A stretch of 64,000 nt of DNA from Alphaproteobacteria bacterium UBA3768. GTDB lineage: Bacteria; Pseudomonadota; Alphaproteobacteria; CAAHEQ01; UBA3637. Under the pieces are notes generated by a model. The model made no database searches and was not told where the DNA came from. It worked only from the letters and a program-made list of their open reading frames with translations. Below are positions 23,734 to 32,839 of the stretch, one piece after another. The stretch is taken from contig DFFU01000004.1 in the NCBI GenBank assembly GCA_002372315.1, positions 1 through 64,000 on the forward strand, given 5' to 3'. The translations under genes were made by a program, and so were the position numbers. Numbering within the stretch: the stretch's first letter is position 1; each line of letters begins with the position of its first letter.

Positions 23734-26121
23734 ATGAAAAAAATATTCCAACATATGAAAGATATATTTTTTTTGGGGCTGTTTGTGGCTTTGTTTGCTT
23801 GCGTGGATTTAAATGCCTATCCCGTTATGCGTTCCTTGGATTATATTTTTTGGCCAATTTGCTTTTTAGCACTCATTATTGTTTTGGTTATGTATTGGCG
23901 ACATAAATTGTGCTTTTTATTGGGAATTTTGATGCTGACAAGCCACGTTTATGCGGGAGAACATACAGCAGAAATTTGTTCATATTATAACAGTTATAAA
24001 TCTAGAATTAACGCCTATAAAAATGATCATTTTAAACAGGATGAACCATGTGATAAGGGAATATGGGCAAAGGCGCGTAAGGAGTCAGCTGAATATGAAA
24101 TTTCTTTATTGGACGCAGTTTCTGTTGTTGGAATGGCTAGTAAGATGTCATCAGAGTGGTTTTCAGGATCTTGCGCCAATGATTTAATGAGTTTATGCAG
24201 TGAGTACCAACGTCGACATCCAGAAACAGTTTTTAAAACGGTTCCTGTATTAATTTATGAAGAGGTGAGTAATACTGATGCTAATGGTTTGTCAACATCC
24301 TGTTGGCCATGTGATATGGCCTATGTTGTTTTTACTGTAATACAAGGGTTATCCAATAATTTATCTCAACTGATGTCTGCGGTTGCGATGATGTTATTGG
24401 TTTGGGGAACCGTTTTTTGGTTGGTATCCAAGGCGATGGGGATGATTTTAACCAGCAAGGGAGGAACCTATTTTACCCAAATAGCAACAGGATTAATTTG
24501 GGTAATGTTAGCGGCTATTTTGTTAAGAAATGGTGGTCAAAATTTGTCAGAACTATATTCAAAGTTCTTATCTCCTGTCATGCAGGTTGGATTGACGATT
24601 AGTGATGAGATTCAAAGTTCTGTTGGAATGGGTAGTCCGACTTTTAGTTCTGTGACGAGTTCTACACAATCTTTTTATCAACGTGTTATGCAGGCCAGTG
24701 CTTCGCGGGTTGCATACAGGCCAAATTTTGTGAACTACTGCGGCTATGATACATCATCTTCATCAGTAACAGGTGAAAGTATTACTTCTATTTTATCCAC
24801 ATTTTTTACAACAGTTTCTCGTCAAGCATTTCCTTCTTTGGGAACGCATTTTTCGGCTTTATCAGCGAATGCAAATAATAACAAAACCTTATTAACAGAT
24901 GATTTAAAAATGCAATTTTTATGTATGACACAAAAATTTTATAATCAATCATTGCCTTTAATTGCAATTGGGCAATCATTAATTAGTTTTTCCTCACGCA
25001 ATACATCATCATTGGCACATTTTTCTACCAGATTTCCTTCTAATTTCAAAATGTGGTTTGTTGGGGCGATACTTGTTTGTATCTTTACATTTTTCAGTTT
25101 TTTGGTTGCTTTTCGCATTATGGATATTTTTTTGAAATTAGGATTTGTTTTGGTTTTAATGCCATTGTTTATAGTTAGTGTTGTTTTTCCAATCACACGT
25201 GAGTATGCCCAAAAAGCGTGGAGATTCCTTTTTCAAATTATTGTTGAATTTATAGGCTTGGCGATTGCGGCATCTTTTGCCATGATTCTATTAGAGGGAG
25301 TTTTGGTGCCAGAAAGTGATCAGTTGTTAAATGCGATAACGGCACCCTATTCAGAAAATTATGGGGATGATTTATTAAAAGCTGTTACAAAGGATATGAC
25401 CCTTTCTTTCCCATTATTGTTGGTGGGTATCGTAATTTTGGGATCTAATTTGATGAAAGTTTTCCCAATTATTGTGGCTTTCCTTTTTGATGTGAGTGAC
25501 AGCAGTTCAAAGGGTAAGGAAACGACCTTGATGGGGGCTGGTGTTATGGGACTGGTCCACGGTGCGTATAAAAATTATAAAGGGATGAAGTCTGCAGCAA
25601 CAACAGCGGCCAATAATCCATACAAAACAAAAGATACAAAAGCAAAGGAAGCCGAAAAAAATCTGCAAGATAAAAAAGAAAAATTAAAGCAAGAAAAGCA
25701 AAAGCCCAACAATAAGAAAAATATTGAAAAGGCACAAAAGGATGTGGATGAGGCCCAGAAAAAAGCAGATTCGTTGAGAGCTCAAGCTGATGCTGAAAAA
25801 ATGAAAACGGCTCCGTCTCAATCTAAATACGTGGCTCGTCGTTTTGGTGATAATAGTGCTAACGCAGTACGAAAGGGGGCTGGTCGGGCTGCTGAGACAA
25901 TTGAAAAGTTTGGTTCTAAATGGGGGGGAAGATTAACAAAGTATGGTGGTGGATTGGTTGGCGTTCCTCTTACTTTGGGAGCCAAAACACTGTCTGTTGG
26001 ACTGCGTATAGGGGCTAAGGCAACAGAACTAGGATTGAAAGCAGTTGGTCGTACGGGTGCTGCTGCACAAATAGCAGGGAGTAAATTTAGGGGAAAGGCA
26101 CCTCCACCCAGAAAGCCATAA
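23734..26121 (+). CDS. VirB6/TrbL-like membrane protein 3 with coiled-coil tail
   Basis: 795 residues. Two N-terminal hydrophobic segments (about 9-50 and 60-72, the latter ending YAGEH like a signal peptide), a Cys-containing periplasmic domain, then CWPCDMAYVVFTVIQG and multiple helices. The conserved block MDIFLKLGFVLVLMPLFIVSVVFPITREYAQKAW matches the other two paralogues. Residues about 630-690 are a highly charged helix (KAKEAEKNLQDKKEK.., likely coiled coil), followed by a Gly/Lys-rich basic tail ending in Pro. The three paralogues differ mainly in their tails, as in rickettsial VirB6 clusters. Confidence 0.62.
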   Translation: MKKIFQHMKDIFFLGLFVALFACVDLNAYPVMRSLDYIFWPICFLALIIVLVMYWRHKLCFLLGILMLTSHVYAGEHTAEICSYYNSYKSRINAYKNDHFKQDEPCDKGIWAKARKESAEYEISLLDAVSVVGMASKMSSEWFSGSCANDLMSLCSEYQRRHPETVFKTVPVLIYEEVSNTDANGLSTSCWPCDMAYVVFTVIQGLSNNLSQLMSAVAMMLLVWGTVFWLVSKAMGMILTSKGGTYFTQIATGLIWVMLAAILLRNGGQNLSELYSKFLSPVMQVGLTISDEIQSSVGMGSPTFSSVTSSTQSFYQRVMQASASRVAYRPNFVNYCGYDTSSSSVTGESITSILSTFFTTVSRQAFPSLGTHFSALSANANNNKTLLTDDLKMQFLCMTQKFYNQSLPLIAIGQSLISFSSRNTSSLAHFSTRFPSNFKMWFVGAILVCIFTFFSFLVAFRIMDIFLKLGFVLVLMPLFIVSVVFPITREYAQKAWRFLFQIIVEFIGLAIAASFAMILLEGVLVPESDQLLNAITAPYSENYGDDLLKAVTKDMTLSFPLLLVGIVILGSNLMKVFPIIVAFLFDVSDSSSKGKETTLMGAGVMGLVHGAYKNYKGMKSAATTAANNPYKTKDTKAKEAEKNLQDKKEKLKQEKQKPNNKKNIEKAQKDVDEAQKKADSLRAQADAEKMKTAPSQSKYVARRFGDNSANAVRKGAGRAAETIEKFGSKWGGRLTKYGGGLVGVPLTLGAKTLSVGLRIGAKATELGLKAVGRTGAAAQIAGSKFRGKAPPPRKP

Positions 26122-26210
26122 TTTAAAAACTTTTGAAAAAAATATATTTTCTCTTTGCAAAATTGTTTTTTTTGTGTATATTATGTCTAAGAATCAAAAA
26201 AGGAGACAAA

Positions 26211-27188
26211 ATGGAAGAAATTATATTTCCTAATCAGTTGAGGATGTTACGTCGTGTTCGTGGACGTCGAATGGTTGAATTGGCAGATTTGTTGGGATTA
26301 ACCATTTCAGCTCTAAGCAAGATTGAAAAGGGATATCGTCGTTTAAATGAAGAACAACTTAAAAAGGTGGCTAAATTTTTGGATTGTCCTTATGAATCCT
26401 TATTTGTGGCGGATGGTTCATCTCAGCCTGAAGTTGTTCAAGCCTGGAAGGATGAACAAAAGGCACGCCGACAAAAAAATGTTGGTGGCGGGTTACGCTC
26501 ATTGGGGGCTGGTCTTCGATACATTCGCGGGCAGAAAAAGATGAGTCTGATGGCAATTGCAAAAGGTGCAAAATTGACTCTATCTGTATATCATCGTATA
26601 GAGATGGGACAACGAGAGGTGGATGAAAAAACGTTTGAAAATATTGCCAGAGCATTGGGGATGAGTAATGAGGATCTACAGTTAAAAATTTATGAATTGG
26701 ATAACATAGGGGCTTTGGATGAACTTAAAAATAATACGGGGAAGCGGGGTATTGCCTTATTTAAAGGTGGATATAATGACCTACCAATGTCTCGTTTAAT
26801 GATACGTTCGGGTGATGCGCATGAGGTAACAGTTCCCATAACTGCAACATTACAATCAGACGGGTTACTGCAATTACATTCAGATGCCCCAGTCGGATCT
26901 GTTTTATGCCCTTCGACATTGGCGGGAGATCCTAATTTATACGCTATACGTGTTTTTGGTGGGGTGGGAGCGGCATTTTTGCCATCTTCCTCTGTTTTGG
27001 TTGTATCGCCAACAATGCCTATCCGAACAATGGATTGGGTTATTTATCAAAAAGATGAAAAAAATGGCTTGGCACGTGTGCTGCGTGTAAATGGTGAAAA
27101 AATAGATATACAACCATTCGCACAGTCTTTTGAAGTATCTTTGTCTGTGGATCTTTTGCAACGTGTTGTGTGGATTGCTTTAATTTAA
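26211..27188 (+). CDS. Double-HTH transcriptional regulator with degenerate S24-like domain
   Basis: 325 residues from the ATG at 26211, which has AAAAAAGGAG upstream; a longer in-frame start at 26133 lacks one. Two XRE-type helix-turn-helix domains lie at about 8-62 (MVELADLLGLTISALSKIEKGYR) and 100-155 (MSLMAIAKGAKLTLSVYHRIEMGQR). The C-terminal part (YAIRVFGGVGAAFLPSSSVLVVSP..MDWVIYQ) resembles the LexA/CI S24 fold, but the nucleophile Ser position seems to be Val and the Lys is not evident, so self-cleavage is unlikely. It probably controls the surrounding locus. Confidence 0.7.
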   Translation: MEEIIFPNQLRMLRRVRGRRMVELADLLGLTISALSKIEKGYRRLNEEQLKKVAKFLDCPYESLFVADGSSQPEVVQAWKDEQKARRQKNVGGGLRSLGAGLRYIRGQKKMSLMAIAKGAKLTLSVYHRIEMGQREVDEKTFENIARALGMSNEDLQLKIYELDNIGALDELKNNTGKRGIALFKGGYNDLPMSRLMIRSGDAHEVTVPITATLQSDGLLQLHSDAPVGSVLCPSTLAGDPNLYAIRVFGGVGAAFLPSSSVLVVSPTMPIRTMDWVIYQKDEKNGLARVLRVNGEKIDIQPFAQSFEVSLSVDLLQRVVWIALI

Positions 27189-27194
27189 GGGAAT

Positions 27195-27716
27195 ATGGAA
27201 ATGTCGGATTCGGCCACAACACTTTTAGAAGAATTTCAAAAACAAAAAGTTTCACAAGAAAGTGAAACGCTTCAATCGGCTCAACGTTTTGTCAATCAAT
27301 ATCGTTCTTTGAAGTTTTTGAGGGAGTCTTTTGTTCAAGAATTTAATGAGCAGTTGTTGGCTTGTCCACCGGATGTACGTCGTTTTTTGCCAAGTATAAT
27401 GGGGGGTAATGAGGTACGGAATTATTTGGAATTTTTGGAAAAACAAAGGCCTCAAAATGTAAATGATACAGATGAAACAAGTCAAGACAAAATCCTGACA
27501 AATGGGTATTTGCCGGACCCTGAATCAGATTTAAAGGGGACAGATTCTGATCAAATTTCAATTTCTCGGGCAGAATTTGATCAAATGCGTGAACAACAAA
27601 AAATTTTAATGGAACAAACTCAAGCGTTAATAAAACGAATGAATCAGCAAGTTGTAAGTTCTTCAGGATCTTCCACTATGGGGCGATACTCTGAAATAAT
27701 TGATGAAGAATCTTAA
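27195..27716 (+). CDS. Hypothetical protein, secretion-like locus
   Basis: 173 residues, no signal peptide or membrane segment. The N-terminal half is helical (SLKFLRESFVQEFNEQLLACPPDVRRFLPSIMGG), the middle is acidic, and the end has a possible coiled coil (RAEFDQMREQQKILMEQTQALIKRMNQQ). It lies 6 bases after the regulator and 15 before the next gene, clearly in the same transcript. A cytoplasmic accessory or chaperone-like role is only a guess. Not recognised. Confidence 0.65.
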   Translation: MEMSDSATTLLEEFQKQKVSQESETLQSAQRFVNQYRSLKFLRESFVQEFNEQLLACPPDVRRFLPSIMGGNEVRNYLEFLEKQRPQNVNDTDETSQDKILTNGYLPDPESDLKGTDSDQISISRAEFDQMREQQKILMEQTQALIKRMNQQVVSSSGSSTMGRYSEIIDEES

Positions 27717-27731
27717 AAAAAAGGAGGGCAA

Positions 27732-29045
27732 ATGAATGAAAATAATGTAATAGATGCCTTAAACAGCTATGATGGAACTCAGCCTTCTTTGGAAAAAACG
27801 ATTGATGTTTTGACTGATGAATTGGGCCCCGATTGGGCAAATGATGTTTTTGAAAAATTGGGAGATTTGCCTGTTGAATTGAAAGAAAAATTAGATCATG
27901 CATTCAATTACTACGCTTCATTGACTGCATGGCAAGAAGCTCAATCTTATTTGGAGCAAACAGAGCCCCTTGATGTTGAGATGATGAATGAGCGTTTGCC
28001 TATTTTGGAACATTGGTTAGATTTTTTTGGTGAGCCAGGTCAAAATTTATATAAGCAATTACAGAATCGTTTTGAACAGCAAAAGGACATAGCAAAATCC
28101 CCGATTTCTAAAGAACAAAAGTCCGATGATGGGCAGGATTTGAACGAAGAATCTGCTGAAATAGAAGAGCCATCACAATCTTTATCCGAAAATGAAGAGA
28201 CAAAGAATGTTGTACTTGATGAACCAATAAGCAATTCAAATCAAATTTCTTCAACTGATAGAAATATAGAAGAGGCTTTTACGCAATCTTTGATGGATGA
28301 GAAGGGGATAGAAAATGTTCATGACAATCTACCTGATGTGGATATAAAACACTCTGAAAATACTGGGAATTCAGCCTTATTAAATCAAATTTCAAATGAA
28401 ACTCTAGAATCAGAAGAAGTACCCATTGAAAATGTAGATGATAACTCGCCCGAAGGATTTGCAGTACACAAGGCAGAACGAGAAATTATTTTGTTGGATG
28501 ATTTACAAGCGTGGTTAGCCGCACGTTGTCTGCAATTGGGCGATATAGAAAATTTTGCTTATCCATACTATGGATTGGTTGTGGATTTGATGCGTCAAAC
28601 GGTAAAGGATATTCAAGCCGTTCTAGACTTAGAAAATCAAGATAAGGTTTTACAATACTACCCAGATGGATTAGAATCTTTAACCCGTAAAAAACAGGCG
28701 ATTGAATCGGATATTCAAACTGCTGTTGAAAATTGCGAATCTGATACAACAGCTTTAATTGAAGCAGGGATGGATATGGATAAAGTTAAGAAGGCCTTGG
28801 GAGATTTGGATGAAAGCCAAGAAAAAGAATACTTAGGGCCTGCGCCAGATGGGTTTGAATTATTGGATGATAAACCCATTGATGAAAAAGCGGTCAAGGA
28901 ACAATATGAACAATTAGAAGAAAAAGTTCAAAAAAATACGGAAAATGAAGATATTTCTGTAGTGGAGGAAAAAAAGACTTCACAAAATGAACAAAATGGT
29001 GTACAAAGAAAATTGAGCTTTTCACTCAAACCAAAAAAAGGCTAA
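27732..29045 (+). CDS. Large acidic hypothetical protein, secretion-like locus
   Basis: 437 residues behind AAGGAGGG. Strongly acidic. There is an N-terminal helical domain (about 1-115), a disordered Glu/Ser/Asn-rich middle (115-250), a second helical domain (about 250-360, LLDDLQAWLAARCLQLGDIENFAYPYYGLVVDLMRQ) and a charged tail ending in basic KPKKG. No signal peptide. Not recognised. Conserved-looking folded domains joined by a disordered linker suit a scaffold or substrate-handling protein. Confidence 0.65.
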   Translation: MNENNVIDALNSYDGTQPSLEKTIDVLTDELGPDWANDVFEKLGDLPVELKEKLDHAFNYYASLTAWQEAQSYLEQTEPLDVEMMNERLPILEHWLDFFGEPGQNLYKQLQNRFEQQKDIAKSPISKEQKSDDGQDLNEESAEIEEPSQSLSENEETKNVVLDEPISNSNQISSTDRNIEEAFTQSLMDEKGIENVHDNLPDVDIKHSENTGNSALLNQISNETLESEEVPIENVDDNSPEGFAVHKAEREIILLDDLQAWLAARCLQLGDIENFAYPYYGLVVDLMRQTVKDIQAVLDLENQDKVLQYYPDGLESLTRKKQAIESDIQTAVENCESDTTALIEAGMDMDKVKKALGDLDESQEKEYLGPAPDGFELLDDKPIDEKAVKEQYEQLEEKVQKNTENEDISVVEEKKTSQNEQNGVQRKLSFSLKPKKG

Positions 29046-29048
29046 AGG

Positions 29049-30200
29049 ATGCATTTAAAAGTAAAATTGTTGAATTTTTTGTTTGCTATTTTATGGGTAT
29101 GTCCGTCGGTGTGTTATGCCACAATGGAATTGCCACAGGCTGTAAAATTTTTTGATTTAGAAATGCCCATGCGTTGTAGCATTTCCAATTTTAGAGAGCA
29201 GGAACTTTCATCAACTGTTGTGATTACACCTCAGGATTTTACGGTGCGGTTACCTGCATTAACGGATCCTTTACCAAGGTATCAAGTCAATTCTTTTTCA
29301 TCACGTAAACAACCTGCTGAAACAGCCATCCAAAACCTTTTGGCTGAAGCAAATATTCGTGTAGAATCTGAGCCAGGAGTTTATCCCGTTGTTTCATTCA
29401 AATCCTTAAAGGGTGAATTGTCTCATGTTCTAGAGGAAATAGCACAAAAAGTGGGTATCTTTTATACCTATAATTCTGAGCGCAATGTTCTGACATTAAA
29501 ACCTAAGGCTCAAATGTTGATTCAATTGCCCAAAAATCGACCGATAATGATGGCAGTAGTTGATGCTATGGCGGGTGGACGCTATAATCCTATATCAACG
29601 GATTGGGAAAATTATCAAATTTCACTGGTTGGTACACGTGATGAACTAAATCGTATTCGCCAGCTGATGGCATCTATTATCAAGGATAAGTATTTATTAC
29701 TGGCTCAGATTAATTTATATGAAATGCGCCCAATAACCAATTTTTCGCATTGGCAACAGGTTATTGCAGATTTTGGAAAATCTCGCTTTACAACCAGTAA
29801 AGCGGGGATGGGGGGAACTTTGCTTATTTTAAATTCTTCATTAAACGTTCTGCAACTGGTTGCTAAGGCCATGGAAAATTACCAGTCAACTCCTTTGGCG
29901 CAAGGGCAAATGGTTGTTGCTAGTGGTTGGCGTGTCCATTTTAATTTGGGAGAATGCGCGCTACATCGTCCCTACGAGGGATTCTCTGTTTGGTTGCGTT
30001 CAAGTATAAAAAACAAAAAATTGGCACAGAACACATTGACAATTGATAGTAAGGCAGGGGAAATTACAAGTTTTGATTTTTCCAATGCGCTGGATCAAGA
30101 AGCCACTATCGTGGGTATTCCAGTGCAAAATGAACAAAATGTGGAACTATTATTGACATTAAAGTTTGACTTCATTAATCTAGTAAGAAAAGGAGAATAG
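29049..30200 (+). CDS. Secretin-like exported protein (PilN/type IV pilus secretin resemblance)
   Basis: 383 residues. Signal peptide 1-24 ending VCYA. Residues about 95-150 look like a secretin N0/STN-type domain (VVSFKSLKGELSHVLEEIAQKVGIFYTYNSERNVLTLKP). An N1-type fold follows around RDELNRIRQLMASIIKDKYLLLAQINLYE. The C-terminal third has alternating beta pattern with VVASGWRVHF, similar to secretin pore regions. It is shorter than typical secretins (500 or more), so it may be a minimal outer-membrane or periplasmic ring protein such as IncI PilN. It lies between the acidic and the bitopic proteins of the locus. The assignment rests on motif appearance only. Confidence 0.5.
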   Translation: MHLKVKLLNFLFAILWVCPSVCYATMELPQAVKFFDLEMPMRCSISNFREQELSSTVVITPQDFTVRLPALTDPLPRYQVNSFSSRKQPAETAIQNLLAEANIRVESEPGVYPVVSFKSLKGELSHVLEEIAQKVGIFYTYNSERNVLTLKPKAQMLIQLPKNRPIMMAVVDAMAGGRYNPISTDWENYQISLVGTRDELNRIRQLMASIIKDKYLLLAQINLYEMRPITNFSHWQQVIADFGKSRFTTSKAGMGGTLLILNSSLNVLQLVAKAMENYQSTPLAQGQMVVASGWRVHFNLGECALHRPYEGFSVWLRSSIKNKKLAQNTLTIDSKAGEITSFDFSNALDQEATIVGIPVQNEQNVELLLTLKFDFINLVRKGE

Positions 30201-30201
30201 T

Positions 30202-30837
30202 ATGGTTGAACCTGTTTTTAAGGCGCCTGTGCCACCACCTAATTTACCGAAAGAATTTGCAGAACAATCGGGTAGTCCTAAGGTTGAACCAGAGGGGGGG
30301 GCTACGAATGAATCGACAGAAGCTTCAGCTCCTTCAATGCCAAATACACAAGAGCAATCACAGTCCCTAGAAGAGGAACAGGTTAAGAATGAAAAAAATA
30401 ATAATCAAATGTTTGCTCAAAAACAGCAGATTTTAAATCGGTTGAATGATCTTAAAGAGAAAATGATAAATTACTTTTGGTATTCCTTCGCAGGATTATT
30501 TTTTGTGGGGGCATTTTTTGGATGTGTTATGTCTGGTTCAGAACAGCCCACACAGCAACAACAACCAAAATCTGGATTATCAGCTCGGGTAATTCGTAAT
30601 GCTGAAAACAAAGGCCGTTTGGCTATATGTGGCAGTAGTACCATACAAACACAAGGTTGTATTTTTTATATATTGAATGCCAAAGGTTATGATTGTGTTG
30701 CAGAGGATTTTTTTCGTGATATAGCTAAAGAAACACAGCGACCAGAGTTTATAATACGTAGGGCGAATGTAACTTATGCCAAGACAATTATAAAGCCTGG
30801 TTATTTTGCGGAAATTATTGTTCCATCGCTACAATAA
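30202..30837 (+). CDS. Bitopic membrane protein, last gene of the secretion-like locus
   Basis: 211 residues. A Pro/Glu/Ser-rich cytoplasmic N-terminus (about 1-65), a coiled-coil-like stretch, one membrane helix (about 94-113, YFWYSFAGLFFVGAFFGCVM), then a periplasmic domain of about 95 residues with three Cys. The architecture resembles VirB10- or PilP-type bridging proteins that link inner membrane to an outer ring, which would suit the neighbouring secretin-like gene. No sequence signature confirms this. AAAAGGAG precedes the ATG. Confidence 0.6.
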   Translation: MVEPVFKAPVPPPNLPKEFAEQSGSPKVEPEGGATNESTEASAPSMPNTQEQSQSLEEEQVKNEKNNNQMFAQKQQILNRLNDLKEKMINYFWYSFAGLFFVGAFFGCVMSGSEQPTQQQQPKSGLSARVIRNAENKGRLAICGSSTIQTQGCIFYILNAKGYDCVAEDFFRDIAKETQRPEFIIRRANVTYAKTIIKPGYFAEIIVPSLQ

Positions 30838-30866
30838 AAAACATATTTTTTGCGATTAAATACAAC

Positions 30867-30895
30867 TTGAAGAAAATTTCAAAGTATGTTATAAT
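30867..30895 (+). promoter_or_regulatory. Promoter of gltX-slyX
   Basis: TTGAAG (30867-30872), 17-base spacer, perfect TATAAT (30890-30895). Confidence 0.75.
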
Positions 30896-30930
30896 CTGCC
30901 CATATATTTTGAAGTTTGAAAGGATAGAGA

Positions 30931-32577
30931 ATGACACCAGAAATTTTGGATTTATTGTTTCCCAATGAATTACCGACCATAAAAGAGATTGAAAAAAAAT
31001 ATCCGCCGCGCAAATTGCCAGAGGGGGCAGTTGTATCGCGTTTGGCACCCAGCCCGACGGGATATTTGCATATTGGTAATTTTTATCAAGGCTTTATGGC
31101 AGAACGTTTGGCACATCAAAATAAAGGGGTGTTTTTCTTACGTGTTGAAGACACAGATCAAGCACGAAAGGTAGAAGGAGCGGTTGAGGTTGTTTTGCGT
31201 GCTTTGGGGCACTATGGTATTATGCCAGATGAAGGAGCACAAATAGATGGTTCAGAGTGTGGCAGTTATGGGCCTTATACCCAATCTTTACGCAAAGAGA
31301 TATATCAAGCCTATGCCAAGGAATGGGTCAAAAAAGGTTTAGCTTATCCTTGCTTTTGCTCAAGTGAAGATATTGATTTAATGCGTAAAGTTCAAGAAAA
31401 ACAAGGCTTGCGTCCAGGATATTATGGTCGTTACGCCAAATGTCGGGATCTATCCGATGAACAAATTTTGGAAAATTTAAAAGCAAAAAAGCCCTTTATT
31501 ATTCGGATGCGTTCTAATGGTGATTACAATAATCGCATTGTGATAGAAGATTTATTAAAAGGAAAACTATCTATGCCAGATAATGAAATGGATATCGTCA
31601 TTATCAAAAAGGACGGATTGCCGACCTATCACTTTGCACATATTGTGGATGATCATTTAATGGGAACAACAAATGTTGTGCGGGGTGAAGAATGGCTTTC
31701 TTCTGTTCCACTTCATCTACAGATGTTTAAAATGATGGGATGGCAGCCTCCCAAATATGCACACCATGCACTCCTGCAAAAAATGGATGAAAATGGCAAG
31801 CGTCGTAAAATTTCCAAACGTTTGGATCCTGAGGCCAATATTGAATACTTTGCCCAAAATGGTTATCCGCAAGATGCCGTGTTGGAATATTTACTCAACT
31901 TGATGAATGCTTCTTTTGAAGATTGGCGCAAGGCAAACCCAACAATTCCTGTGATGGATTTTCCGTTGAATTTTAAAAAGATTTCTAATACGGCAGGTGC
32001 TTTGTTTGACTTTGTAAAATTGCACAGTATTTGTCGTGATGTGGTAGCACGCATGACAGCCGATGAAGTTTATAGTGAAACGTTGAACTGGGCCAAACAA
32101 TTTAAACCAGAATTTGCCAAAAAGTTGGAATCACACTCAGAAATGGTAAAAGCTGTTTTGAATATTGAACGGGGCATCGGTCCAAAATCACGTAAAGACT
32201 TGTCTAAGTGGGCAGATGTGGAAAATGAATTGTCCTACTACTTTGAAGCCCCTGTAATTACAGATGCTTCTGTTTGGGCGCCGCTTATTGAATCAGATGT
32301 GAAAAAAATTGCAGTTGATTATATTAAACTTTATAATGATGATGATGATAAAAATATGTGGTTTGATAAGATTAAACAGGTTGCCTCTGAAAATGGGTTT
32401 GCAGCGAATATGAAAGACTATAAAGCCAATCCGTCGGATTATAAAGGTTCTGTGGCGGATGTTGCAAAAGCCTTGCGTGTTTTAATAACGGGGCGTACTC
32501 AAAGTCCAGATTTATATCAAATTATGAAAATTTTGGGTCAAAAGGAAGTATTGAAGCGCCTTTCGTCGGTGGTTTGA
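30931..32577 (+). CDS. gltX: Glutamyl-tRNA synthetase (long form)
   Basis: 548 residues, about 60-70 longer than the usual bacterial enzyme because of an N-terminal extension of about 35 residues before SRLAPSPTGYLHIGN (HIGH motif) and extra C-terminal sequence. The KMSKS loop is RRKISKRLDPEAN. Long forms of this kind are more familiar from Clostridia, so this gene may have been acquired. It charges tRNA-Glu, or possibly also tRNA-Gln in organisms using the amidotransferase route. slyX follows after one base. Confidence 0.95.
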   Translation: MTPEILDLLFPNELPTIKEIEKKYPPRKLPEGAVVSRLAPSPTGYLHIGNFYQGFMAERLAHQNKGVFFLRVEDTDQARKVEGAVEVVLRALGHYGIMPDEGAQIDGSECGSYGPYTQSLRKEIYQAYAKEWVKKGLAYPCFCSSEDIDLMRKVQEKQGLRPGYYGRYAKCRDLSDEQILENLKAKKPFIIRMRSNGDYNNRIVIEDLLKGKLSMPDNEMDIVIIKKDGLPTYHFAHIVDDHLMGTTNVVRGEEWLSSVPLHLQMFKMMGWQPPKYAHHALLQKMDENGKRRKISKRLDPEANIEYFAQNGYPQDAVLEYLLNLMNASFEDWRKANPTIPVMDFPLNFKKISNTAGALFDFVKLHSICRDVVARMTADEVYSETLNWAKQFKPEFAKKLESHSEMVKAVLNIERGIGPKSRKDLSKWADVENELSYYFEAPVITDASVWAPLIESDVKKIAVDYIKLYNDDDDKNMWFDKIKQVASENGFAANMKDYKANPSDYKGSVADVAKALRVLITGRTQSPDLYQIMKILGQKEVLKRLSSVV

Positions 32578-32578
32578 T

Positions 32579-32773
32579 ATGCAAAAAGAAGTTATAGATT
32601 TACAAATTCGTTTAACAGAGCAAGAACGTCAGTTGGAAGATTTAAACCACGAGGTATTGCGTCTGTCAAAATTAGTTCAACGCCTTGAAAAACAATATAT
32701 AGCGTTACAGGATGCCCTCCAAAATAATTTTGTAAAGCCCCTATCTGAAGAAACACGTCCTCCACATTATTAA
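32579..32773 (+). CDS. slyX: SlyX family protein
   Basis: 64 residues, one coiled coil (LQIRLTEQERQLEDLNHEVLRLSKLVQRLEKQY) and the Pro-rich ending ETRPPHY that is typical of SlyX. Function is poorly known. It starts one base after the gltX stop (TGATATG), so translation is coupled. Confidence 0.88.
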   Translation: MQKEVIDLQIRLTEQERQLEDLNHEVLRLSKLVQRLEKQYIALQDALQNNFVKPLSEETRPPHY

Positions 32774-32781
32774 AATTTTTC

Positions 32782-32809
32782 TTGACAAAGGAGAGTGGGG
32801 GGGTATAAA
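32782..32809 (+). promoter_or_regulatory. Strong promoter of the mucin-domain pilin gene
   Basis: Perfect TTGACA (32782-32787), 16-base spacer, TATAAA (32804-32809). It gives a leader of about 190 bases before the pilin ATG. Confidence 0.75.
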
Positions 32810-32839
32810 CTAAAACAGAAGAAGAGAGAAGGGGCGAAA

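Noticed and set aside
23712..23906. 64-codon frame overlapping the start of VirB6-like protein 3
   Set aside because: Wholly within the start region of the long, well-supported gene in another frame.
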